Source: Lentihominibacter butyricus
Lineage (GTDB): Bacteria; Bacillota; Clostridia; Peptostreptococcales; Anaerovoracaceae
Direction: 5' to 3'
Length of the DNA: 64,000 nucleotides
NCBI RefSeq assembly: GCF_025567305.1
Contig: NZ_JAOQJP010000009.1
Coordinates: forward strand, 1 to 64,000
Shown here: piece by piece, positions 1 to 8,061 of the stretch
How the letters are laid out: the number at the start of each line of letters is the position of its first letter
How positions within the stretch are numbered: the stretch's first letter is position 1
Notes under the pieces: model-generated
The model's database searches: none
What the model was told of the DNA's origin: nothing
What the model saw: the letters and a program-made list of their open reading frames with translations, nothing else
Position numbers and translations under genes: made by a program

Positions 1-118
1 AAAAAAAAACAACAGAGCATACCTTTTTGAGATATACTCTGTCTTGTTGTTTTAAGAAACGCCCGGTCCAATGTCGCTTAACTTAATGACATTGGTTACG
101 TGCCGTTTTCTTTTTTAA
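1..118. other. Intergenic tail of an upstream locus with two hairpins
   Basis: No gene is seen here. Bases 5-51 form an imperfect inverted repeat (AACAACAGAG against CTCTGTCTTGTTGTT). Bases 68-75 and 88-95 (CCAATGTC/GACATTGG) form a perfect 8-bp stem. Bases 96-117 (TTACGTGCCG then TTTTCTTTTTT) match the tail of the terminator at 4768-4792 behind the first CWB2 gene, which suggests that a related gene ends just left of the window. Confidence 0.4.
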
Positions 119-207
119 GATCAATGGCGGCGGATGGTTATTAGAAAGGTATGCAGGGTATGCAGGAGAGAAATATAGTTGGAATAAAAAAGAAAATGAG
201 AAAAATA

Positions 208-236
208 TTGTAAAATAATCGCAAGAATGATACAAT
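208..236 (+). promoter_or_regulatory. Sigma-A promoter of the left toxin
   Basis: TTGTAA (208-213), a 17-bp spacer and TACAAT (231-236), about 60 bp before the toxin start. The inverted second copy keeps the same two boxes and the same spacing, which supports it. Confidence 0.65.
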
Positions 237-295
237 GAAAACAGAGAAGCCTGAGACACGGTGGACGGAAGCTCCCTGGAAAGGGAGGTGATACT

Positions 296-382
296 ATGAT
301 TACATATGAAGCCCTGAGTGCATTCTGCACCGCCGGACTTTTGATAGTCGCAGTTATCGCCTTGTTGAAAGACAAGCATTAG
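296..382 (+). CDS. Small hydrophobic holin-like toxin (type I TA), 28 aa
   Basis: The protein begins MITYEALSAF and has one membrane span of about 14 residues (CTAGLLIVAVIALL) followed by the charged tail KDKH, which is the layout of the putative holin-like toxin (Hol_Tox) family of Firmicutes type I toxin-antitoxin systems. A very strong Shine-Dalgarno site (GGGAGGTGATAC) ends just before the ATG. A dedicated promoter lies upstream, and a convergent antisense promoter lies downstream, as in TxpA/RatA-type pairs. Toxic membrane insertion is known for such families; activity here is inferred. A nearly identical copy lies at 13533-13619 on the other strand. Confidence 0.8.
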   Translation: MITYEALSAFCTAGLLIVAVIALLKDKH

Positions 383-394
383 TTTTTACAGGAA

Positions 395-482
395 GTAAAA
401 ACTCCGTCCCAACCTCTATAATGTGACGGAGTAATTACTTCAAATCATTATGGGAGCAGCCGTTCATCGGCTTCTCTTTTCT
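395..482 (-). ncRNA. Predicted antisense antitoxin RNA of the left toxin
   Basis: On the minus strand, TTGACA (517-512), a 17-bp spacer and TATAGT (494-489) form a near-ideal sigma-A promoter. Transcription would start near 482 and stop at the ACTCCGTC/GACGGAGT hairpin around 400-433. The RNA would overlap the 3' part of the toxin mRNA, whose own terminator is the AGCCG/CGGCT hairpin at about 454-470. This convergent overlap is typical of type I antitoxins. The ends are predicted from sequence only. Confidence 0.65.
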
Positions 483-505
483 AATAAAACTATACATCCC
501 TGGCA

Positions 506-542
506 GGTGTCTGTCAATACTTTTCAAGGTCTATATGATGGT
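506..542 (+). repeat. 37-bp repeat containing the antitoxin -35 region
   Basis: The 37 bases starting GGTGTCTGTCAATACTTTTC recur identically at 4807-4843, and their first 20 bases recur with one change in inverted orientation at 13391-13410. At 506 and 13391 the TTGACA in it is the -35 box of an antitoxin RNA. At 4807 no toxin is present. Confidence 0.8.
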
Positions 543-800
543 TTGATAGAGCATATGGTTTGTGGTAATATTTTTCTTCAGACCTTTGCATACATACGAT
601 GAAAATAATAGATCTGCTGAGCAAAAATCAGGTGGATATTGCAAAGATGCAGCCTGCTCTTTTTGTTACATTTTACGAACTGATTGTTACTTATATGTGA
701 ACGGAGAGTTCGATTGTGATATAATAAGATGTCTAAATATAGCGACGGGATATAGAAAAATGTAGAGATAACGTTATATCACAGAGAAAGGAACGAGAAG
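543..800 (+). promoter_or_regulatory. Upstream region and extended -10 promoter of the first CWB2 gene
   Basis: A TGATATAAT extended -10 lies at 717-725 with no good -35 box. The same TGATATAAT lies before the second CWB2 gene (4913-4921), and both regions also share the block CCTGCTCTTTTTGTT. An open frame at 562-765 has no ribosome binding site or recognisable product and I do not call it. GAGAAAGGAACGAGAAG gives a Shine-Dalgarno site before the ATG at 801. Confidence 0.5.
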
Positions 801-3800
801 ATGGAGTGGATAAGGAAAAGGAAATTTAACAGAACGATAATCGCCGCTCTGCTGATGACCATGACAGTCTGGCTGTTGCCGGCAGGGCTCATGGCGGATA
901 AGGCCGAGGCGGCGACCACATTGAAAAATCCGAGAATCGTTGAGGATTCATCAATGTATGCCGGGCAGAAGGTGACCTGGGACTGCGTATGGTTCGGCAG
1001 TTATCCTCAGTCAGAGGTGGTGTGCGAAACTGACAGTGATGCGATAGCAAACCTTGAGACAATGAACACTAACTTCGGTGTAGAGTATTCAAAGGTAAGT
1101 GAAAATATCTGGAACAGCATAGTGAATGCGAGTTATGACGGCAACGGTGATGCTAAAGTTGGGAGCACAAAGTACCGCAGGATAAAGAAGGGCGATGCGA
1201 CATATGCGACTTACGGTGACAGCAACTATTATAAGTGGGGCGATGATACTGTTCGATATTTCAGATACGAACCGATCAAATGGCGAGTGCTGAACGTCAA
1301 TGGGACAGATGCGTTCCTGCTGGCAGACAAAGCTCTTGATGACCAGTGCTATAACAATTCAAATACATCTATCACATGGGAAACATGCACAATTAGGAGC
1401 TGGCTCAATGGGTATGACAGCTCTTCTAACAGCTATGGCAGAGACTATACTAAATTCAATTTCATAAACACTGCATTCACATCAAGTGAACGCAGTGCGA
1501 TAAAAACGACAGAAGTAGCAAACGATAACAATATAAGTTATGGTACAGCAGGCGGCAATGATACAAGTGATAAGGTATTCCTTTTATCGGAAAATGAAGT
1601 CTATAATTCTAATACAGCCTTTTCGTATGGTTTTACAAAAAGTGATTCAAAGTGTGATGAAGGTCGCAGATGTAAAAGCAGCACCTTTGCGAAGGCAATG
1701 GGTGTGTACAGTAGTATTATAGACAGTAGTACATACGCAGGGAACTGCTTTTGGTGGCTGCGTTCGCCTGGCTATGATACTGATATTGCCGCCGACGTCA
1801 GTAATGACGGCCACGTCGTCAGTGGTGGCGGCAGCAGTGTCAACTGTGATGTTTATGCCGTGCGTCCCGCTTTGCATCTTGACCTTTCATCATCTGATCT
1901 ATATAGCTATGCAGGAACAGTATGCAGTGACGGAACTGTGAACGAAGAGGGCGGTGGTGTGGTGACACCGGACGATCCGGACAGTAATCAGGTCGACGGA
2001 ACAGTCAGCGTACCATACATATCTTCATATGATAAGACTGACAGGTCTTTGTCCGTTAAATACAGAGACGGATTCTTTACAGCAGGAAACCAAAAATATG
2101 ATATGGACTTAAGCAAGGTTTCTCTGGGACTTACAATGACCACGATGAAGCAGAAAAAGAGCGGAAGCAAATATGTGTGGGACGACAGCAATACAAAAAG
2201 TTTTCTGAAAAACACATTGAAATTCGACGAAGGATACAAGCCATACAACCAGAATAAATCGCTTACGGATACCTCTGATAAGGCTGCTTACGCCATCGCA
2301 CATAAAAAAGTCTCGATAGATGGCAGTTATACTACGATCGTTGCCGTGGCAGTGAGAAGTGCGAACTATGGTGGCGAATGGTACAGCAACGGACAGGTCA
2401 GCGGTGGCAGTGACAGTAAACTCCATAAGGGATTTTCAGGTGCGGCAGCGGAAATATCAGACAGCGTGAAAGCGTATATGAGAGACAACGGGATCAGCAG
2501 TGATGCAAAGATATGGATCACAGGCTTCAGCAGGGGCGGTGCAGTTGCGAATCTCACAGGGAGGATGCTTGTGAACAGGTCGGCGGTGAAAGCGGAGAAT
2601 ATGTACTGCTACACATTCGCAGCCCCTCTGACTACGAAGAAGCTTTCCAGATCACAACTAGGTATATTCAACACAGTCAACAGCTTTGATATGATACCGG
2701 ATGTCCCTATGAAATCATGGGGATTCGGCAGATATGGAGATAACTATTATCTTCCGAGTAAGATGAACAAAGGTTATGCCACACTGAAGAAGCAGGCTGA
2801 CCAGAGCTTTAATGAGCTTACAGGGCAGAGCTATGGTGTTTACTGGAACCATCTGCTTTTTAAGGAAAAGCTTCTGGATTCTCTTAATGGTGCAGTAGGA
2901 TATACGGAATCTTCATATGCAAAGAATTTTCAGGGCAATGTGTCCACACTCCTCGGTTCAACTATGGGAGACACTGGAAAGGATGCGGATACTGCAGGTT
3001 TACTGAATAGTCTGCTATGTGTAAATATGAAAAGCGTTAATACATCTGTTCTTGCTACGATCGGTACTGTCATACTTGGTATAACAAATGTAAAGGACCT
3101 GAGCAAGGGAAGGAACAGCAAACTTTTCAGACAGCACTGGCCGGAAGCATATATGGCATGGCTGCAGCAGGGAAAAGTATACAACAATCTGGGAACGAAG
3201 CTAATATCTGTGAAATGCCCTGTGGATGTATACGTATATGATAAGAGTGACGGCAGTCTGGTGGCAGAAATAAAGGATGAGGATTTCGAAAAATTCCAGG
3301 AGGAGAATCCGGATATGGCGTTGGAAGCTTATGTGGATGAAAACGGGCAGAAACAGGTGCTCGTACCGGGCGACGGCGATTATACCGTAAAGGTGGTCGC
3401 AAGAGAAGACGGCAAGATGAATTATGCGATCTCTGAATATGAAAACGAAGAACTCGTCCGCAAGACGAACTATACAGATGTGAAGATAAAGGAAAATGAT
3501 GAATTCGAATGTTCACTTGAAGCCGTTTCGGAACCGCTGACAGAAGAATTCGAGCTGATCAAAAACGGAGATATGACGATCCCGCAGACTGAGCAGCTCA
3601 CGGAAGATAATCTTGAAAGCATCGATATAGATGCTCAGGCAGAAGGAGATGGCGCAGTATTCGGAGGAGGCTCGTATACATCGGGAGACAGTGTTGTACT
3701 GAAGGCGGTAACATCCGATACGTCAGTATTCACCGGCTGGTATGAAAACGGAAAACTCATCAGTGAAGAAAGTGACTACGGATTCCTGGCTGAAAAAGAC

Positions 3801-4751
3801 CGCACTATCGTCGGCAAATTCAAGACTGTAAAGGGTGATATTTTCGGCAGCGAAAGCATGATCAGGATCGCCGGCGACAATCGTTACGCTACTTCGACTG
3901 CCGCAGCCGATGCTTTGAAGAAGAGCCTCGCAGCCGACAAATTCGAGAACATCATCGTAGCAAGCGGTGCTGACTATCCGGACGCGCTGGCAGGCAGCTA
4001 CCTTGCAAAGGTGAAAAACGCTCCTGTGATGCTGGTCGGCAAGGATGCGAATACCGAAGCTGATGTCAAGCAGTACATAAACAAGAACCTGAAGAAAAGC
4101 GGCACTGTATATCTGCTGGGCGGCACCGGTGTGGTGACTTCGAGGTTCGAAAAGAGTCTGGGAGATTTAAAGGTAGAACGACTCGGCGGTCAGACGAGAT
4201 ATGAGACCAATATAGCGATACTAAAAGCTGCAGGCGTGGATAAGGAAGATCTGCTCGTGTGCACAGGCGAGGGCTTTGCAGACAGTCTGTCGGCGTCAGC
4301 AGTCGGCAAACCGATACTGCTCGTAGCAGGCAGCGGTGTGGATGACACTCAGAAGAAATACTTAGGCAGCCTGAAGATAAAGGATATCTATCTGATAGGC
4401 GGAACAGGCGTAGTAAGCGATAAGACCGGAACGCAGCTGAAGAAGTATGATCAGGACGATAAGTGTGAGCGTGTAGCCGGACAGAACAGATACCTGACGT
4501 CGGTGGCGGTAGCGGAGGAGTTCTTCCCTAAAGGCAGTGACAGTACAGTACTGGCATATGCCATGAATTTCCCTGACGGCCTTGCAGGCGGACCGCTGGC
4601 GCTTTCCATAAAAGCTCCGCTGATACTGACAGACAACAGCGGATACAGCGATGCGGTGGCTTATGCAAAGAACGCAGGTATCAAGAAAGCTGTTGTTCTA
4701 GGTGGTCCGACGCTGATATCTGATGGCATAGTGAAAAACATAATCAAATAA
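801..4751 (+). CDS. Secreted multidomain CWB2 protein with DUF6273 and lipase-like domains
   Basis: A 1316-residue surface protein. Residues 1-38 are a signal peptide ending near AEAA. Residues ~50-365 look like DUF6273 (WFGSYPQSE, then IRSWLNGYD, WWLRSPG and VRPALHLDL). Residues ~450-760 carry an alpha/beta-hydrolase lipase-3-like segment with the nucleophile elbow GFSRG near residue 575. Residues ~940-1010 are a beta-rich bacterial repeat (FTGWYENG). Residues ~1023-1316 are three CWB2 modules (IRIAGDNRYAT, VERLGGQTRYE, ERVAGQNRYLT), known to bind anionic wall polymer non-covalently. The wall location is well supported; lipase activity and its substrate are inferred. A terminator follows, so the gene may be monocistronic. 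Confidence 0.88.
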   Translation: MEWIRKRKFNRTIIAALLMTMTVWLLPAGLMADKAEAATTLKNPRIVEDSSMYAGQKVTWDCVWFGSYPQSEVVCETDSDAIANLETMNTNFGVEYSKVSENIWNSIVNASYDGNGDAKVGSTKYRRIKKGDATYATYGDSNYYKWGDDTVRYFRYEPIKWRVLNVNGTDAFLLADKALDDQCYNNSNTSITWETCTIRSWLNGYDSSSNSYGRDYTKFNFINTAFTSSERSAIKTTEVANDNNISYGTAGGNDTSDKVFLLSENEVYNSNTAFSYGFTKSDSKCDEGRRCKSSTFAKAMGVYSSIIDSSTYAGNCFWWLRSPGYDTDIAADVSNDGHVVSGGGSSVNCDVYAVRPALHLDLSSSDLYSYAGTVCSDGTVNEEGGGVVTPDDPDSNQVDGTVSVPYISSYDKTDRSLSVKYRDGFFTAGNQKYDMDLSKVSLGLTMTTMKQKKSGSKYVWDDSNTKSFLKNTLKFDEGYKPYNQNKSLTDTSDKAAYAIAHKKVSIDGSYTTIVAVAVRSANYGGEWYSNGQVSGGSDSKLHKGFSGAAAEISDSVKAYMRDNGISSDAKIWITGFSRGGAVANLTGRMLVNRSAVKAENMYCYTFAAPLTTKKLSRSQLGIFNTVNSFDMIPDVPMKSWGFGRYGDNYYLPSKMNKGYATLKKQADQSFNELTGQSYGVYWNHLLFKEKLLDSLNGAVGYTESSYAKNFQGNVSTLLGSTMGDTGKDADTAGLLNSLLCVNMKSVNTSVLATIGTVILGITNVKDLSKGRNSKLFRQHWPEAYMAWLQQGKVYNNLGTKLISVKCPVDVYVYDKSDGSLVAEIKDEDFEKFQEENPDMALEAYVDENGQKQVLVPGDGDYTVKVVAREDGKMNYAISEYENEELVRKTNYTDVKIKENDEFECSLEAVSEPLTEEFELIKNGDMTIPQTEQLTEDNLESIDIDAQAEGDGAVFGGGSYTSGDSVVLKAVTSDTSVFTGWYENGKLISEESDYGFLAEKDRTIVGKFKTVKGDIFGSESMIRIAGDNRYATSTAAADALKKSLAADKFENIIVASGADYPDALAGSYLAKVKNAPVMLVGKDANTEADVKQYINKNLKKSGTVYLLGGTGVVTSRFEKSLGDLKVERLGGQTRYETNIAILKAAGVDKEDLLVCTGEGFADSLSASAVGKPILLVAGSGVDDTQKKYLGSLKIKDIYLIGGTGVVSDKTGTQLKKYDQDDKCERVAGQNRYLTSVAVAEEFFPKGSDSTVLAYAMNFPDGLAGGPLALSIKAPLILTDNSGYSDAVAYAKNAGIKKAVVLGGPTLISDGIVKNIIK

Positions 4752-4767
4752 ATATGAAACAGAGAAG

Positions 4768-4792
4768 ACGGCAGCTACGTGCCGTTTTCTTT
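4768..4792 (+). terminator. Terminator of the first CWB2 gene
   Basis: ACGGCA/TGCCGT stem with a short loop, followed by TTTTCTTTTTT. Its right half is repeated at 96-117. Confidence 0.7.
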
Positions 4793-4806
4793 TTTGCCTT
4801 ATAGTG

Positions 4807-4843
4807 GGTGTCTGTCAATACTTTTCAAGGTCTATATGATGGT
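4807..4843 (+). repeat. Second exact copy of the 37-bp repeat, without a toxin
   Basis: Identical to 506-542. It lies 14 bp after the terminator tail, whereas at the left end the same two elements are separated by about 390 bp holding the toxin locus. On the minus strand TTGACA is present, but no -10 box lies 17 bp away (TATAAG lies only 9 bp away), so an antitoxin RNA is not expected here. Confidence 0.8.
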
Positions 4844-4988
4844 AATGGTTGCCTCTGGACGTTTGCGAACGTGCACTGCCTGCTCTTTTTGTTTGTGTAT
4901 TCAATCCTCAGCTGATATAATATATTTTTAGAAGAGAAGAGCCGGAACAGAGTGAATAAGTTGTTGCAATATATATGGAGATATTAGC

Positions 4989-7900
4989 ATGAGATCATCA
5001 GTACGAAAAGTGAGGAATGTTGTACTGCTGCTGGCAGCAGTATGTATGCTGCTGGCGGGTACAGAAGTATATGCGGTGGATAAAAGCAGCGATGAGCAGT
5101 CAGCGGCTGGGGAAAGCAGGCTGGCGAACAGCTGGAGATTCAAAGACGGCGAGCCGATCGATCCGGCAGATATAGACAGCAGAGACAGCGGAAACGGTGG
5201 TGCGATAAAACGGCGGAGTTCTGCGCAGATGCCCGATATCACGAGAAAAGGGATCGACGTCAGTGAATGGCAGTGGGATATAGACTGGGCGAAGGTCAAG
5301 GCGAGCGGAATAGAGTTCGCTATAATAAGGTGCGGATACGGCGAGAATCAGACAGACCAGGACGATGCTAAATTTCTCAGGAACGTCACGGAATGCGAAA
5401 GACTCGATATACCGTACGGTGTTTACATATATTCATATGCGACAGATACAGCGAGTGCTGCTGACGAAGCCGATCATGTGCTGAGACTGATAAAAGGGCA
5501 CGATCTTTCCTATCCGGTGTATTTTGATATGGAGGACAAGAGCACCCTGCCGTACAGGGCGAATTTCGGTGCCATAGCATCGGCATTCTGCAGCAAGATA
5601 TCTGCAGCAGGATATCCCGTAGGAGTATATGCGAACCTCAACTGGTGGAACAATTATCTGACTTCGCCGGTGTTTGACAACTGGTACAAGTGGGTGGCGC
5701 AGTACTACACGACATGCCAGTATCAGAAAGAGTATGCGATGTGGCAGTATTCATCGTCAGGAAGCGTCCCGGGGATAAACGGGCATGTGGACATGAACTA
5801 TCTGATAGGATATCCGGATGACCACGGCAGGAACAATAATGCGGCGATCGATGAAGGCACATATACGATAAGCAGCAAGGCAGATCCTGAAAGAGTCATA
5901 AGCATAAAGGATGCATCGGTAAATAACAATGAGTCTGCACAGCTCGATGTGCTTTCCGGCGATGCTGCTTCAAACCAGAAGTTTGAGGTGATATCTGTCG
6001 GTGAGAAGCGATACAAGCTTCTTGCAGAGCATTCCGGCAAAGCGCTTGATGTCAGAAACAGCAATAACGAGCCGGGAGCAGAGATGCAGCAGTACGAATG
6101 GCATCAGGCAAGAGCTCAGATCTGGGAATTCACGGATGCAGGCGATGGCTACTACTATATAAAATCGAAGCTGGGGACGTATCTCAAGCAGGACGCTGCG
6201 GGAAGCAGCGTCCTGACAACTTCGGAGTTTTTTGATGATGATACACTCAAGTGGAAACTGGAACTCACCGGATCGGCAAATATCGATGATGGTATATACA
6301 ATATAGTTTCTGCAGCAGACAATGATGCGGTGCTGGAGGTAAAAGACGGTGGTGTAGCAGACAGGGTCGCGGTACAGACCGGGAAATACAGCAACTGGAT
6401 CTCGCAGCAGTATTCAGTGAAATATGTCGATAACGGATATTATCGTATAACAGCAGAACATTCGGGTAAAGTCTTCGATGTGGCGAGCGGTTCAAAAGAT
6501 GCGGGTGCATCGCTGCAGCAGTACAGGGACAACGGTTCAAATGCGCAGCTGTGGAAATTCGTAGAGACCGGGGATGGACATTACTATCTCAAATCAAAGC
6601 TGGGGACGACGGTTACGTTATCGGATAAGAGCGGCGCAGTCAGCATGGAGATCATGGCTTTTGGAGAAGGGCAGAAATGGGAGCTGAAACCAGCTGAACT
6701 GACCGTGATCGAAGACGGAGTATATTCCCTGAGAAATAAAAGCAATACATCGAATGCGGCGATAGAAAATAACGGTAATGTAGAACTGGCTGGATATGAA
6801 AACTTCATCGAGCAGAAATACAGGATAGAGAAGCAGAAGGACGGATACTGCAGGATAGTTGACATGTCTTCAGGCAAAGTACTCAGTGCAGTGAACGGCT
6901 CCGGCTCGTCTGGAACACGTCTCAAGACATCAGACTGGAATGGAAGTGACGTGCAGCTCTGGCGTATCGCAGAGGATGTGAATGGCGGCTATCTGTTGAA
7001 GTCAAAGACCGGTGCATTTGCCGTACCGGGGTCTGTAAAGGCTGGAAGCGTCATATCGCTGGGCAGTTTCAATGGAAAAGCTGAACATAAATGGGTGTTC
7101 AAGACAGAAAAGCTGATTTACAGTGATAAATCGGCAAATGATGCGAGCGAAAATATCGGCAGGGTGTTCGGCAGCAATGCATCGGTTAGATATGCCGGCG
7201 CTGACAGGTACGACACTGCGATCCTGGCTGCCGATGCATTGAAGAAGAGCATGGACGTGAAGCAGTTCGAAAATATCATAATCGCATGTGGCAGCGATTA
7301 TCCGGATGCGCTTTCAGGCAGCTGTCTGGCAGCAGAAAAGAATGCACCTATACTGCTTATAGATGATAGCTGCAAAGAAAAGATAGAACGCTATGTAGAA
7401 AAGAATCTTAAAAACGGTGGGACGGTATACCTGCTGGGCGGAGAAGGTGTTATCTCACGAGATATAGAAAAAAGTCTCAAGGCGCATGCTGTGGTGAAAC
7501 GTCTTGCAGGAAAGGACAGGTATGGTACGAATATGGCAGTACTAAAGGAAGCGGACGTGACCGGTGAAACGCTGCTGGTATGTTCGGGACAGAGCTTTGC
7601 GGACAGCCTGTCAGTGTCTTCTACAGGGCTCCCGATACTTCTTGCCGCTGATACGATGACAGCTGCACAGAAGTCTTATATCTCTGATATAGCCACTGAC
7701 AGATTTTATATGATTGGCGGCACAGGTGCCGTAAGCAGCAGTGTGGAAAGAACGTGCAAACTACAGGGGGACACTGTAAGGCTGGCGGGAAAGAACCGGT
7801 ATACGACTTCGACAGCTGTAGCGAGAGCTTTTTACGGGGACTGGAGCAGCAGTGCGGTGCTCGCATATGCTCAGAATTTTCCTGACGGTCTTGCCGGAGG

Positions 7901-8060
7901 AACGCTGGCAATGTCACTGCAGGCGCCTGTCGTGCTGACAGATAACAGCAGCTTTAGCTATGCCGGATTTTACGGAACAGATGCAGGCTTGGAGAAAGCG
8001 GCAGTACTGGGCGGAGTGACTCTGATAAATGATGATGTAGTGAATAAGGTGATAAACTGA
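4989..8060 (+). CDS. Secreted GH25 lysozyme with ricin-like lectin and CWB2 modules
   Basis: A 1023-residue secreted wall hydrolase. Residues 1-29 are a signal peptide. Residues ~85-272 are a glycoside hydrolase family 25 (Chalaropsis-type muramidase) domain with GIDVSEWQ at its start and the catalytic strand YFDMED near residue 180, so the key acids are present. Residues ~285-715 hold three ricin-B-like trefoil units with repeated ...DAGDGYYYIKSKLGT and ...QLWKFVETGDGHYYLKSK motifs, which probably bind carbohydrate. Residues ~733-1023 are three CWB2 modules. It is expected to cut peptidoglycan between MurNAc and GlcNAc. It starts at an ATG after an extended -10 promoter at 4913-4921. The next gene begins 1 bp after its stop. 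Confidence 0.9.
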   Translation: MRSSVRKVRNVVLLLAAVCMLLAGTEVYAVDKSSDEQSAAGESRLANSWRFKDGEPIDPADIDSRDSGNGGAIKRRSSAQMPDITRKGIDVSEWQWDIDWAKVKASGIEFAIIRCGYGENQTDQDDAKFLRNVTECERLDIPYGVYIYSYATDTASAADEADHVLRLIKGHDLSYPVYFDMEDKSTLPYRANFGAIASAFCSKISAAGYPVGVYANLNWWNNYLTSPVFDNWYKWVAQYYTTCQYQKEYAMWQYSSSGSVPGINGHVDMNYLIGYPDDHGRNNNAAIDEGTYTISSKADPERVISIKDASVNNNESAQLDVLSGDAASNQKFEVISVGEKRYKLLAEHSGKALDVRNSNNEPGAEMQQYEWHQARAQIWEFTDAGDGYYYIKSKLGTYLKQDAAGSSVLTTSEFFDDDTLKWKLELTGSANIDDGIYNIVSAADNDAVLEVKDGGVADRVAVQTGKYSNWISQQYSVKYVDNGYYRITAEHSGKVFDVASGSKDAGASLQQYRDNGSNAQLWKFVETGDGHYYLKSKLGTTVTLSDKSGAVSMEIMAFGEGQKWELKPAELTVIEDGVYSLRNKSNTSNAAIENNGNVELAGYENFIEQKYRIEKQKDGYCRIVDMSSGKVLSAVNGSGSSGTRLKTSDWNGSDVQLWRIAEDVNGGYLLKSKTGAFAVPGSVKAGSVISLGSFNGKAEHKWVFKTEKLIYSDKSANDASENIGRVFGSNASVRYAGADRYDTAILAADALKKSMDVKQFENIIIACGSDYPDALSGSCLAAEKNAPILLIDDSCKEKIERYVEKNLKNGGTVYLLGGEGVISRDIEKSLKAHAVVKRLAGKDRYGTNMAVLKEADVTGETLLVCSGQSFADSLSVSSTGLPILLAADTMTAAQKSYISDIATDRFYMIGGTGAVSSSVERTCKLQGDTVRLAGKNRYTTSTAVARAFYGDWSSSAVLAYAQNFPDGLAGGTLAMSLQAPVVLTDNSSFSYAGFYGTDAGLEKAAVLGGVTLINDDVVNKVIN

Positions 8061-8061
8061 T

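Larger units (their letters stand above)
180..527 (+). repeat. Left inverted copy of a type I toxin locus (~345 bp)
   Basis: This segment matches, in inverted orientation, the segment at 13393-13734. The match covers the toxin promoter, the 28-codon toxin gene, both terminator hairpins and the antisense-RNA promoter. Differences are scattered: two codons change silently, one changes L to F near the C terminus, and the intergenic spacers differ. The two copies bracket the 13-kb surface-protein island and could support recombination or inversion of it, which is inference. Confidence 0.8.

Noticed and set aside
562..765. Open frame of 67 codons upstream of the first CWB2 gene
   Set aside because: No ribosome site, cysteine/aromatic-rich random composition, and the promoter of the CWB2 gene lies in it.
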